Below are positions 18,124-26,684 of a DNA stretch of 64,000 bases, piece by piece. The notes under the pieces were generated by a model, which saw only the letters and a program-made list of their open reading frames with translations, ran no database searches and was not told the origin of the DNA. The position numbers and the translations under genes were made by a program. The number at the start of each line of letters is the position of its first letter. Positions within the stretch are counted from its first letter, which is position 1. This stretch comes from Anaeromicropila populeti (GTDB lineage: Bacteria; Bacillota; Clostridia; Lachnospirales; Lachnospiraceae). Where the stretch lies: positions 147,047-211,046 of the forward strand of contig NZ_FOYZ01000008.1 of NCBI RefSeq assembly GCF_900112775.1, given 5' to 3'.

Positions 18124-20178
18124 CTATATATACAAATTTCCTTCCATTCCTTCAAATGAAATTGCTTTTTTACTTCCATCTATGAAAGCAATTTCTACTG
18201 GACCATAGCCACCACATTTTTCCTTATCTGTATAAGTAACCGAATCAATTGGGAAAATTTCCTCCTCGGTAAAATCCTCCAGACTTTCTTTGGTTATAAC
18301 TTGAGAAATCATGATATACGGCTCGTATCCATATTGTTTTCTTCTTGTTAATTTTCCGTAGACTACAATAGAGTTTTCCGAGTCGGGATTTGTTTCCTTA
18401 CTACGCAAAAAATTGATTTCATCCCATCCTTCATAAATGGTCATTGCAAGCTGTTTTTCTCTTCCAGTAAAGTCATGGCCTTTTAAAAGGATGGCTTTCC
18501 CATTTCCTTTCTCTAACCTACTTATCTCTGTACCATTATCGGGAAAACCATAAGCACCAAATGTCAATGAAACTGGCCTGCGATATAACCTGAGCTTATC
18601 TACCCTGAGAATTCCATGGGGTACAGGAAAATCGGCAAGATTTAATGCCTGAATCCAGTGTGACTCCTTCCATAACTCATAGTTAAAAAACTGCCTGCGA
18701 TATAAAATCCCTTCCTTCATGCCACTCCAAAAAGTCACATTACATTTTTCATAGTTTCCAGAAGTTAAATCTTTCAATACATACTGTTGTGACTCAACAT
18801 CTGTAGACGGAGCTGATTCCCAAGGATATTTACTGTTATAGCTTAACTTAGAGTAGTTCCACATACCATGCTCATCGTTACAATTCTTTACTACCTTTCC
18901 TGTCCTTAAGATAGTTTCTCCATTTGCCTTGTGATTAGTAAAACAAAGTGCTGGACCATTAAGCACCGTCTCCTTAATCTGCTTCTCTTCTAGTTTATCC
19001 CATGTGCCATTATTTTCTTGAGCTGTCCAAAACGGATGTTCTGCTGGTAAATGCAGACATAAAAATGCCTTCCCTAGCCAAAAGGGTGATTCTGCACAGG
19101 AATATCCCTGAACTAATGGAGTAAATTGTCCATAAAAACCCAAAGTAGGCACACCTTGAAAAAGAAAGTCCTCTCTCGTCAGAAATTGAAGCAGCGAACC
19201 CGATGCAATTCTTCTCGATAGACCTGGATTGGCTTTTGATTCCTTTAATAACATATTTGCATCAAATGGACTTGTAGCTGCATTTCTATAAATATTACTT
19301 CTCCCCCACATAGTGGTAAAACCATCTTGGTCAAAAAAATCTCCATATGTTTTGATTAATTCGTTAGAATATTCTTCAAACTTCTTTGCAATATAGGGTT
19401 CCTTTTCATAGCCATACCAAACATTCCATATAGGAGCATAAACATTAAATGCCCAACAGGAATAATAATCAAAGGAATGACCGTCACGATACCAGCCATC
19501 CCCAGCATAATAATTTAAGATTGCCTGTGCATGTTCTCTCATAATATCTTCGTCAATTGGATAGCCTTCTTTTGCTAAAAAAGCCATATCTAACATATTG
19601 AACAAACGCCAGTTTTGTGGAACCGTATTTGCATGCGCATAGTTTGACAAAAAATCGGCTATTGTGTCCTTTTCTTCCCTTGTATAAGTGTCCCATATTT
19701 CTTCTTTACAGTTCCATAAACACACTACTAAAGCACAGGTTTCTACTGTCTGCTGAAATGCCCTGTCAGGCTCCTTATTTCCTGTTAATTCCTGTAGTTC
19801 ATCATAGTTTCCCACTGAATTACTATCTCCCTTTGTACATGCCCTCAGCACATGTTCTTTATAGTAATCCCGAAGCTTAAAATTGCAAATGCTGATTTCC
19901 TGCTTGGTATGAATTAAAGGAGCAGCAATAAAAAAGGATCTGGCTAGTCCTTCGAAAATCTCTGCTTTTCTCTCTAGCTCTTTTTGTATTTCCTCGGCAT
20001 TTTGATGAGGATATGTGACTTTTGTCTCCTTTCTTGGCATAATGACTGGGTCATGAATTGATTTGATATTTTGAAAAATACCTGTTAATAAATACTCTCC
20101 TGCTTCTATCCAGCTTTCTCTAGTTAATCCTGTGTAAGGACTCAACTGAAAATCTAATGATTTTGGTTGAAAAATCAC
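18124..20178 (-). CDS. DUF2264 domain protein, probable polysaccharide-degradation enzyme
   Basis: 684 residues. GTG 20178 is preferred over the in-frame GTG 20187, since AAAGGGG is then eight bases away. No signal peptide. The N-terminal two thirds hold DUF2264 (PF10022) features: 'LSPYTGLTRESWIEAGEYLL' at the start, 'PQNWRLFNMLDMAFLAKEGY', 'DGWYRDGHSFDYYSCWAFNV' and 'TTMWGRSNIYRNAATSP', an (alpha/alpha) barrel. The C-terminal part is beta-rich. Some family members have been classified among glycoside hydrolases acting on uronic acids. Placed right after a GH88 gene (gap about 40 bases), which fits depolymerisation of an acidic polysaccharide. Exact linkage unknown. Confidence 0.83.
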   Translation of the reverse strand: MIFQPKSLDFQLSPYTGLTRESWIEAGEYLLTGIFQNIKSIHDPVIMPRKETKVTYPHQNAEEIQKELERKAEIFEGLARSFFIAAPLIHTKQEISICNFKLRDYYKEHVLRACTKGDSNSVGNYDELQELTGNKEPDRAFQQTVETCALVVCLWNCKEEIWDTYTREEKDTIADFLSNYAHANTVPQNWRLFNMLDMAFLAKEGYPIDEDIMREHAQAILNYYAGDGWYRDGHSFDYYSCWAFNVYAPIWNVWYGYEKEPYIAKKFEEYSNELIKTYGDFFDQDGFTTMWGRSNIYRNAATSPFDANMLLKESKANPGLSRRIASGSLLQFLTREDFLFQGVPTLGFYGQFTPLVQGYSCAESPFWLGKAFLCLHLPAEHPFWTAQENNGTWDKLEEKQIKETVLNGPALCFTNHKANGETILRTGKVVKNCNDEHGMWNYSKLSYNSKYPWESAPSTDVESQQYVLKDLTSGNYEKCNVTFWSGMKEGILYRRQFFNYELWKESHWIQALNLADFPVPHGILRVDKLRLYRRPVSLTFGAYGFPDNGTEISRLEKGNGKAILLKGHDFTGREKQLAMTIYEGWDEINFLRSKETNPDSENSIVVYGKLTRRKQYGYEPYIMISQVITKESLEDFTEEEIFPIDSVTYTDKEKCGGYGPVEIAFIDGSKKAISFEGMEGNLYI

Positions 20179-20220
20179 GCTATGCACCCCTTTCTTTTTT
20201 CCCGAAAAACATTTTACTAT

Positions 20221-21342
20221 TTACCATATGAAAATTTCCTGACCATTTAATTTCCATATTGCTTCTATAAAAAAATAGTCGCCATATATAATAGAGAATT
20301 CATGGGTTTTATCATGGAATGCTGCTGTACACCTCTCAAGTATATTATCACTGTCCTCATCCCAATTACATCTGCTTTTTTCAAGTGTCTGAAGCATTTG
20401 TATTGCTGTTTTATAATAAATCTTCTTTTCCTCTAAAGAAACCATTTTTTGAAGCTCAAGTAAACCACAAGCAGCAATAGCTGATGCTGTAGAATCTTCT
20501 AAATTACAATCCTCTGGCTGGAAAAAATCTACTGGTACAAAACCACTTACAGGGATATGTGAAATAAAATAATCAGCCACCTTTTTGGCTGTATCAAGAT
20601 AAGATTGCTTTTTTGTGTGTAAATAACTTAGTGCAAAACCATAAATTGCCCATGCCTGTCCTCTGGTCCATGAAGAACCCTCACAAAAGCCCTGTCCCCC
20701 ATATGTCTTTACAAATTCTCCTGTCTCTGGATTAAATTCCACAATATGATGAGCAGAACCGTCCTGTTTTATAAAAAATTTTTCTGCCATATCTGCATGC
20801 ATTACAGCAATCTGACGAAAACGCGGATCATTTATTTCTTCAGATGCCCAATATAAAAGTGGCAAATTCATCATACAATCAATGATTGCCAGTCCAGCGT
20901 TATTGCTATCTCCATAGTCATTCCATGCCCGTATAAAAGTTCCTGACAAATTAAACCTGCCAGCCAGATGATTAGCTGCCAAAAGTCCTCTATTACGGGA
21001 TTTCTGGCTGCCTGTCAATCGATAATTGGCAACAGCAGTAGGAAGCCACTTAAATCCATTGTCATGATCCAGTCCTTGGGGCTCCATTAAATTTTGATCT
21101 AGTTTCTCCTCATTTTCTTCCGCTATTTGACGAAAAAGTTCATTCTTTGAAGCATGATACAACTGCCACATGATACCTCCCCAGAATCCATTGGTCCACC
21201 AACAGATATTTGTTATGGATTGGTCATCAAATTTTCCCTCTACTGTAGTATACGGAATCTTATCCTTATTTCGCTCTGCCACTATACTAACCTTTTTAAT
21301 GATTTTTTCCGCAACTAGTTTTGCCCATTTTATTTCATCCAT
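20221..21342 (-). CDS. GH88 unsaturated glucuronyl hydrolase
   Basis: 373 residues, cytoplasmic. It hydrates the 4,5-unsaturated uronic acid left by polysaccharide lyases, releasing a keto sugar. Family features: 'WWTNGFWGGIMWQLYHASKN' near residue 50, the two catalytic-type Asp residues in 'GLDHDNGFKW' (about 93) and 'NAGLAIIDCMMNLPLLYWA' (about 150), 'SSWTRGQAWAIYGFALSY' and 'DSTASAIAACGLLEL'. GGAGGAAT precedes ATG 21342. It precedes DUF2264 in the same operon. No lyase or transporter is next to it, so substrates (glycosaminoglycan, pectin or plant glucuronide origin) cannot be fixed. Confidence 0.93.
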   Translation of the reverse strand: MDEIKWAKLVAEKIIKKVSIVAERNKDKIPYTTVEGKFDDQSITNICWWTNGFWGGIMWQLYHASKNELFRQIAEENEEKLDQNLMEPQGLDHDNGFKWLPTAVANYRLTGSQKSRNRGLLAANHLAGRFNLSGTFIRAWNDYGDSNNAGLAIIDCMMNLPLLYWASEEINDPRFRQIAVMHADMAEKFFIKQDGSAHHIVEFNPETGEFVKTYGGQGFCEGSSWTRGQAWAIYGFALSYLHTKKQSYLDTAKKVADYFISHIPVSGFVPVDFFQPEDCNLEDSTASAIAACGLLELQKMVSLEEKKIYYKTAIQMLQTLEKSRCNWDEDSDNILERCTAAFHDKTHEFSIIYGDYFFIEAIWKLNGQEIFIW

Positions 21343-21354
21343 CTTATTCCTCCA

Positions 21355-21682
21355 TCATCTTCTAGTTTCTGTGCCAGCTTTTTGAGCTGACATCTTTTCT
21401 CTAAATTCTCTGGGAGACAGCCCCTTATACTTTTTGAATTGTCTTGAAAAATGTATTTCATTTTTATATCCACAAATTTCTGCAATGGCTCCAATTGACA
21501 TTACAGACTGCATCAAATAATACAAATGTTCCAGAAGGAGTCTGATATGATACTCCATTGATAGCAAATGATGTTTCTGATTTAGTTACTAGTAACAGAT
21601 AGTCATTACTACCTTTCTTCTGACTTATCATAAAGTTTTGTGGATGATGATTATTGCATCCTCCAATATTGACTTTAATCAT
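21355..21682 (-). pseudogene. AraC family regulator, internally deleted and frameshifted
   Basis: The first frame starts at ATG 21682 (GGAAAGAATGAAAC upstream) with 'GGCNNHHPQNFMISQKKGSN', the usual N-terminus of two-domain AraC regulators, and stays in cupin-type sequence to 'QTPSGTFVLFDAV'. A second frame continues with the end of the DNA-binding domain, 'SIGAIAEICGYKNEIHFSRQ' and 'FKKYKGLSPREFREK', stopping at 21355. About 150 residues (rest of the cupin and first HTH) are missing and the two parts are out of frame. It sits 12 bases upstream of GH88, so it was probably the regulator of the GH88-DUF2264 operon. Confidence 0.82.
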
Positions 21683-21909
21683 GTTTCATTCTTTCCTGCT
21701 TTCCAAATAATGATTTGTGTTTATTTAAAAGTAAATCAAAAATATATACTTCATTTTATCAAAGTACTATCTTATACTCAATGATAAAACCTGTTAAAAC
21801 TTATCTTATCCTGCTATTCAATTCTTTTCATTATTTCCTTTTAGTTCCTCGTTTATATTATTGAAAGAATGGTTATAATCATATTAATACAAAAAAGGTG
21901 TGATTCATT

Positions 21910-22767
21910 ATGGCAAACGTAATTATTATAGGAAATGGTCCTGCTGGTATTTCAACGGCATTATATACAACACGCGCTGGAATTAAGACAACAATAATTG
22001 GGAAAGACTTTGGTGCTTTAGGAAAAGCTTCAGAAATAGAAAATTACTATGGATTTCGTACACCTATATCAGGAACTGAACTGATTACAAATGGTATCGA
22101 AGGTGCGCGCCGTCTAGGTGCTGAAATCTTAACAGATGAAGTGGTTGGTATTTCATATGAACAGAAGTTTACTGTTATAACAAAGGAAAACGAATATACG
22201 GCTGACAGTGTAGTAATCGCAACTGGTTCTTCCAGAACTACCCCCAAAATAGAAGGTTTAAAGGAACTAGAAGGTTATGGTGTAAGCTATTGTGCCGTAT
22301 GTGATGCATTTTTTTATAAACAAAAAAATGTTGCTGTACTTGGTAATGGTAGTTATGCACTACATGAAGCCCTGGAACTATTTCCAACTTCAGCTTCTGT
22401 CACAATCCTTACAAATGGAAAAGAACCTGATGTTTCAATTCCTGATATTATCCAGATAAATACCAATACTATCAAATCGGTTGACGGCAATGGCATTCTA
22501 GAAAAGGTTCATTTCACAGATGGTTCTACCCTTCCCATTTCTGGGTTATTTATTGCCATAGGAATTGCTGGAAGCAGCGATCTAGCTAAAAAAATTGGAG
22601 CAGAAACCAAAAATAATAAAATAACTGTGGACGAGAATATGTCAACAACCGTTCCTGGCCTATATGCTGCTGGAGATTGTACCGGAGGGCTATTACAGAT
22701 TTCAAAAGCAGTCTATGAAGGTGCAAAAGCAGGCACAGAAGTAATTAAATATTTACGAAATACTTAA
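21910..22767 (+). CDS. Thioredoxin-reductase-like FAD/NAD(P) oxidoreductase
   Basis: 285 residues. N-terminal FAD-binding Rossmann motif 'IIIGNGPAGISTALYTTRAG', redox-active pair in 'YCAVCDAFFYKQKNVAVLGN' (CxxC near residue 128, followed by the NAD(P) site), and the C-terminal 'GLYAAGDCTGGLLQISKAV' FAD motif. The usual CATCDG is CAVCDA here. At 285 residues it is shorter than typical TrxB (about 310). It could reduce a thioredoxin or act as a related flavin or ferredoxin-dependent reductase. No thioredoxin gene is adjacent. AAGGTG precedes the ATG; a TATAAT at 21874-21879 is a likely -10 without a clear -35. Confidence 0.87.
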   Translation: MANVIIIGNGPAGISTALYTTRAGIKTTIIGKDFGALGKASEIENYYGFRTPISGTELITNGIEGARRLGAEILTDEVVGISYEQKFTVITKENEYTADSVVIATGSSRTTPKIEGLKELEGYGVSYCAVCDAFFYKQKNVAVLGNGSYALHEALELFPTSASVTILTNGKEPDVSIPDIIQINTNTIKSVDGNGILEKVHFTDGSTLPISGLFIAIGIAGSSDLAKKIGAETKNNKITVDENMSTTVPGLYAAGDCTGGLLQISKAVYEGAKAGTEVIKYLRNT

Positions 22768-22886
22768 CATCGTATTTTATAAAAAGCCTCTTTCTCTACA
22801 ATTTATGTTAACAATACAATAAAGAATCCATTATAAATATATTTCTCTCGCAAAGACGTTTCCGCATGGTATATTCTGTGGTTTTT

Positions 22887-23234
22887 TCAACAATCCGTTT
22901 TTTGTGAATTAAGATAGCATATATATTCCTCGCCCCACTCCCCCAAAACGTCTAACACCTTTTTAAACTTTTTACCGATTTCACTTAATTGATACTCCAC
23001 TTTAGGCGGTATCTGTGCGTATTCCTTTCTCACAATCAAACCTTCCTCCTCCAGGGTTTTCAGCTGCCTTGATAGAGTTGTATGCGTCATTTCCTCTGGC
23101 ATTCGTCTTTGTAACTCATTAAAGCGCAAAGTTTCCTGTGATAGTATATATAAAATATACAATGACCATTTTCCAGTCAGTACCTTTTGTGAAGTTACAT
23201 AGGGACACAAACCAAACAATTCTTTCTTCGCCAT
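22887..23234 (-). CDS. HxlR family transcriptional regulator
   Basis: 115-residue winged-helix protein. The family signature is clear: 'LTGKWSLYILYILSQETLRF' then 'NELQRRMPEEMTHTTLSRQL' and 'LEEEGLIVRKEYAQIPPKVE'. A cysteine near the N-terminus (LFGLCPYVTS) is where redox- or aldehyde-sensing HxlR members carry their reactive residue. It is divergent from a small flavin-binding protein gene, a frequent pairing, and probably controls it. AAAGGATACC precedes the ATG. Confidence 0.92.
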   Translation of the reverse strand: MAKKELFGLCPYVTSQKVLTGKWSLYILYILSQETLRFNELQRRMPEEMTHTTLSRQLKTLEEEGLIVRKEYAQIPPKVEYQLSEIGKKFKKVLDVLGEWGEEYICYLNSQKTDC

Positions 23235-23249
23235 CTAGGTATCCTTTCT

Positions 23250-23261
23250 GATACTAGTATC
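23250..23261. promoter_or_regulatory. Perfect palindrome in the HxlR divergent region
   Basis: GATACTAGTATC, a 12-base perfect palindrome 16 bases upstream of the HxlR start. A second motif, GTACTTGTAC, lies at 23272-23281. Either could be the HxlR operator. Confidence 0.45.
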
Positions 23262-23365
23262 AATAAATATCGTACTTGTACTTATCATCCTGTAACACTA
23301 TAATTATATATGAATTTGACTCGAAAGTCAAAGGATTCAAATTACTAACTGAAAGGATGACATGA

Positions 23366-23761
23366 ATGGAAGAAATATTAAACTATTTGAAAGCCTGCGG
23401 CACATTCTATATTGCAACCAGTGAGGATGGCCAGCCCCACGTAAGGCCATTTGGCGCTGTCTGCAAATTTGAAGAAAAGCTCTATTTTGTAACCAATAAT
23501 CAAAAGAAGGTCTATCATCAGCTGTCTTCAAATCCAAAAATTGAAATCACCGGAATGAATAAAGGCACATGGATACGTCTGAAAGGTGAGGTGAAAGAGG
23601 ATACCCGCCGTGAAGCCCGTGTTGCAATGATGGAGGCAAACAAAGACTCTCTCAGCAGTATGTACACTGTAGATGATAACCTAATGACTGTGTTCTATTT
23701 CACCTGTGACACGGCAGCTATTTACTCATTTACAGAGGAACCAAAAACAATCAAGTTCTGA
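23366..23761 (+). CDS. Pyridoxamine 5'-phosphate oxidase-like flavin-binding protein
   Basis: 131 residues forming one split-barrel domain. 'FYIATSEDGQPHVRPFGAVC' and 'KLYFVTNNQKKVYHQLSSNP' are typical of the PNPOx-like FMN-binding family of general stress or reductase proteins. It is too short and lacks the substrate motifs for true PdxH. GAAAGGATG precedes ATG 23366. Divergent from the HxlR regulator, which suggests induction by an electrophile or redox signal (inference). Confidence 0.86.
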   Translation: MEEILNYLKACGTFYIATSEDGQPHVRPFGAVCKFEEKLYFVTNNQKKVYHQLSSNPKIEITGMNKGTWIRLKGEVKEDTRREARVAMMEANKDSLSSMYTVDDNLMTVFYFTCDTAAIYSFTEEPKTIKF

Positions 23762-23823
23762 TTATTCTATTCCAAATATATTAAAAGAGGCTCTCTAATT
23801 ATGAAGAAGGCTCTTGAATTTAA

Positions 23824-24033
23824 AGTTGCCCCCTATATCAGAGTGATATAGGGGGTATCTATGGTGAGAATCTATTATTTATAAATACGAATCTGTACGG
23901 ACACATTAATCCAGCGGATCGACATCCTTTTTTCATGCTGATGGAATATGTTCTTTTATATGATGAAGTAAATCGAAACAAGTATCTTGCAATGCCGTCA
24001 TTCATTGGTGCGATGAAACAATCGAAGAAATGA
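23824..24033 (+). pseudogene. Unrecognised C-terminal coding remnant
   Basis: An open frame without a start codon follows a TAA and runs to TGA 24033. It reads like protein sequence: 'GENLLFINTNLYGHINPADR', 'HPFFMLMEYVLLYDEVNRNK', 'YLAMPSFIGAMKQSKK'. No family recognised. The 12-bp palindrome at 23829-23855 overlaps its upstream edge and may mark the truncation point. Confidence 0.3.
23829..23855. repeat. Perfect 12-bp inverted repeat
   Basis: CCCCCTATATCA (23829-23840), loop GAG, TGATATAGGGGG (23844-23855). Very stable hairpin downstream of the PNPOx-like gene. No T-run follows on either strand, so a standard intrinsic terminator is doubtful. Confidence 0.6.
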
Positions 24034-24146
24034 GGAATCATTAGATACTTCTTTACTAACACAATACACTTTTGTTGTGATAATATCCGTGTTATAATTA
24101 ATATATCATCTTATCTAGATGAATCAACACTTGGAGGGAAAAAAAT

Positions 24147-24326
24147 ATGGATAAAAGATGGTCAATTTCAAAAATCATATGTCTTCTGTTGGGAATTATA
24201 TCCCTAGTGTGCATTGTGATTTCAATATTTTTTCAAACAGGTAATAACCTTTTTCTAAATATTGGTCTGCTTTGCATATGTGTGAATTTGCTGCTTTTTC
24301 AATTAGTAAATAAAAGAAGTAAATAA
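24147..24326 (+). CDS. Small two-helix membrane protein
   Basis: 59 residues, start ATG 24147 with TTGGAGGGA upstream. Two hydrophobic helices ('IICLLLGIISLVCIVISIFF' and 'LFLNIGLLCICVNLLLFQLV') joined by a short QTGNN turn, with a basic N-terminus (MDKRWSISK) and basic tail (NKRSK). No family assigned. A TATAAT at 24093-24098 gives a possible promoter and a hairpin follows directly. Likely a real gene given its site, codon use and flanking signals. Confidence 0.68.
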   Translation: MDKRWSISKIICLLLGIISLVCIVISIFFQTGNNLFLNIGLLCICVNLLLFQLVNKRSK

Positions 24327-24331
24327 GGGCA

Positions 24332-24371
24332 GCCTTCTATGCTCACAAACTACATGTTAAGCATAGAAGGC
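24332..24371. terminator. Hairpin after the small membrane protein
   Basis: GCCTTCTATGCT (24332-24343) pairs perfectly with AGCATAGAAGGC (24360-24371), 16-base loop. Lies between the convergent small protein and the malY remnant. Only a short T-poor tail follows, so strength is uncertain. Confidence 0.5.
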
Positions 24372-24407
24372 CGTTCCTCATATCATCTTCCCATATTTTG
24401 TACTTTT

Positions 24408-25320
24408 TTAACATTGTTCAACTGACCACTTTTCATATGCCCTTACTCCTTCTTTTAGGCGTTTCAGAGCCTCTTCCAGCCGCTTTGCCGGGCACGCTAT
24501 ATTCATCCTCATAAAATGATTCCCATTTCCTTTGTATTTACTCCCTGCTGCCAGATATAATCCTGTTTCATTTCTAATATAGCTACAAAGTTCTGTGGCA
24601 TCTCCAAGCACCTTGCTGCAGTCAAGCCAAAGCAGATAAGTTGCATGCGAAGAAACCAGTTTAATATTTGGTATCTCTTCGATCAGAAATTCAGCAGCTA
24701 TTTTTTTATTTTGTGCTAAATAATTTCTTAATTCATCCAGCCATTCTTCTCCTTCTAAAAAGGCTGCGGTCATCCCTTCTATAGCAAATGCATTAGGCTC
24801 TGCTATTTCATTTGAATTTAGTCCACGCTCCATATTCTGACGTAATGTCTCACTAGGAATCACAACAGCTGCTGCCTGTAAGCCTGCCAGGTTGAAAGCC
24901 TTACTAGCTGAAGTACAGGTAATACTGTTTTGGGCACATACATCTGATACAGACGCAAACGGTATATATTCATATCCAGGATCCGTCAGATCACAATGAA
25001 TTTCGTCAGACACAACCACAACATGATGCCGCAAGCATAGTTCCCCAATTTCTAATAAATCTTGTTCTTCCCATATTTTACCTACTGGGTTATGGGGATT
25101 GCATAACACCATCATAGTTGTTTGTGGATGAGCAAGTTTTCTTTCTAGATCCTCAAAATCAATCCTGTAATGCTTCCCATCATATTTCAATTTATTTTCA
25201 AGTACATGTCTTCCATGATTCTCAATGGAATGAAAAAAAATTGTGCCTTCTCACCCACCAGTTTTGAATTGCATCCTTCCAGTCTTCTGGTATAATGGAA
25301 TAGCCATTTTCGAACATTTC
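24408..25320 (-). pseudogene. MalY/PatB-type aminotransferase (cystathionine beta-lyase), decayed
   Basis: The C-terminal 260 residues are intact and typical of the pyridoxal-phosphate MalY/PatB group: 'MVLCNPHNPVGKIWEEQDLL', 'VVVVSDEIHCDLTDPGYEYI', and the PLP-lysine region 'ITCTSASKAFNLAGLQ'. Upstream, a short piece 'ENGYSIIPEDWKDAIQNWWV' plus RRHN (25222-25320) matches the N-terminal third, then hits a stop. At a T8 run the sequence jumps to 'FFHSIENHGRHVLENKLKYD' in another frame: about 40 residues are deleted and the frame is lost. The first 55-60 residues are also absent. The C-terminal part could only be translated from an internal ATG and would lack part of the PLP domain, so an active enzyme is unlikely. 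Confidence 0.85.
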
Positions 25321-25474
25321 ACCATCTCATCTCATTAAATTATTATGTAAAGCATTGTAATAAATATTATTATACTTAATAAAATGCTGCTATCACCTGA
25401 AAAAGCAGCACTAATGCACAAACTTATAACTCAAGCATATAGTATTATGAAAATTTATGAAGTGAGCAATCGAA

Positions 25475-26650
25475 ATGTATACTCTCTATCCTTATCCCGG
25501 TGTCCTTCAAAATGCAGCGCTTGATATTACCTCAGACTTACCAGTGCCATCTGGTACACAAACATGGATACATGAACCTAGTAACAGCTTAACACTTTTA
25601 GGAGATTTTCATGCAAATTATAATACTTTCCCCTATTCTGTAGTACCTAACGTCGAGATTGTAATAAAAGGCCAGTTTCCTTTTGCAAGGTATTTATCCT
25701 TTAGTGTAATTGGTAATGCCGATTTAACAATTGCTACGGTACCTGATTATGCGCTGCTTCCTGACCCTGGAAACACAAATCCATTCTTGCCAGGTGAAGA
25801 CTGGAATGCCAAAAACCGCAGCTATACTTTAAAAATCCGTTTTACTGCACCACCAGAGAATTCCGCTCACTTTGTTCCTGAAGCAGGAAACAATATTGTT
25901 TATGCTGGGACAATGCCATGGGGTGAGCCAAACATACAAGGAACCATAGGCCTCCGGATTTATGCTCCCAGCATTGGATATAATGCTACAGGAGGAGTAG
26001 GATATCCCGAAATCACGTATCAGTCTGTACCAATAAATAACCTTAATTTGCAACTATCAAATTCAATCCAACCGTCTGCTAAAGAAAAACCACACACTCC
26101 TTTTTATACAAGTCAGGAAGGAGCCTGTGCTTTATCTTGGAGTACCCTGGATCGTAAATCTGCCCTTATCCAATATGACTACAATGATGCCTATATCATT
26201 TCCAGTGAATTAATTAGAAGTTCAGACAAATTATTATATCTACGTTGGAAAGCCCCATCCTTTCCCAATACGTATCACAATATTGGCATTTCAGGTATGG
26301 AAGACATGCGCTACTGGAGTATGTCTTTTGTTTCCCCTGTAGGCTTAATTGGGCTTTATACCCTTGCGGATTTCGAGACAGTCACCGATAAAAACGGTTA
26401 TGTGAATTTGATTATCAGCTTTGGGGCACCACGTCCATCTCTTGTAACAACAGAAAACGGTTTCAATTGGATTGATGTAAACCACTTACCCCTTGTTCCA
26501 CTTCAGCTTTTTTACAGAAATAAGATTATCTCTGATAGTTTCCCATACTCTGCAAAGAATCTTGAAAGTGGCAGCATTGTTACATCTTCTAATATGGGAG
26601 ATTATTACCCATGCGGAAACTACATTCTTCCCGAATCCTTATCCATGTAA
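25475..26650 (+). CDS. Hypothetical protein, 391 residues, family not recognised
   Basis: No signal peptide and no transmembrane segment. Composition is rich in Pro, Tyr, Asn and Ser with many short beta-prone stretches. Notable parts: 'IVIKGQFPFARYLSFSVIGN', 'VPDYALLPDPGNTNPFLPGE', 'LRWKAPSFPNTYHNIGISGM', 'DMRYWSMSFVSPVGLIGLYT' and 'SNMGDYYPCGNYILPESLSM' at the end. The 'aRYlSF... PDpG.tNPF' pattern recalls a loosely described group of uncharacterised bacterial and fungal proteins, but I cannot name a domain. Upstream AAGTGAG is only a weak ribosome binding site. Isolated, between the malY remnant and the convergent EFR1 gene. Confidence 0.72.
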   Translation: MYTLYPYPGVLQNAALDITSDLPVPSGTQTWIHEPSNSLTLLGDFHANYNTFPYSVVPNVEIVIKGQFPFARYLSFSVIGNADLTIATVPDYALLPDPGNTNPFLPGEDWNAKNRSYTLKIRFTAPPENSAHFVPEAGNNIVYAGTMPWGEPNIQGTIGLRIYAPSIGYNATGGVGYPEITYQSVPINNLNLQLSNSIQPSAKEKPHTPFYTSQEGACALSWSTLDRKSALIQYDYNDAYIISSELIRSSDKLLYLRWKAPSFPNTYHNIGISGMEDMRYWSMSFVSPVGLIGLYTLADFETVTDKNGYVNLIISFGAPRPSLVTTENGFNWIDVNHLPLVPLQLFYRNKIISDSFPYSAKNLESGSIVTSSNMGDYYPCGNYILPESLSM

Positions 26651-26684
26651 AATAAATGAAGAAATAGTTAAACCAAAAATTTTT

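Noticed and set aside
23829..23855. Standard intrinsic terminator after the PNPOx-like gene
   Set aside because: The hairpin is perfect, but no T-run follows it on either strand.
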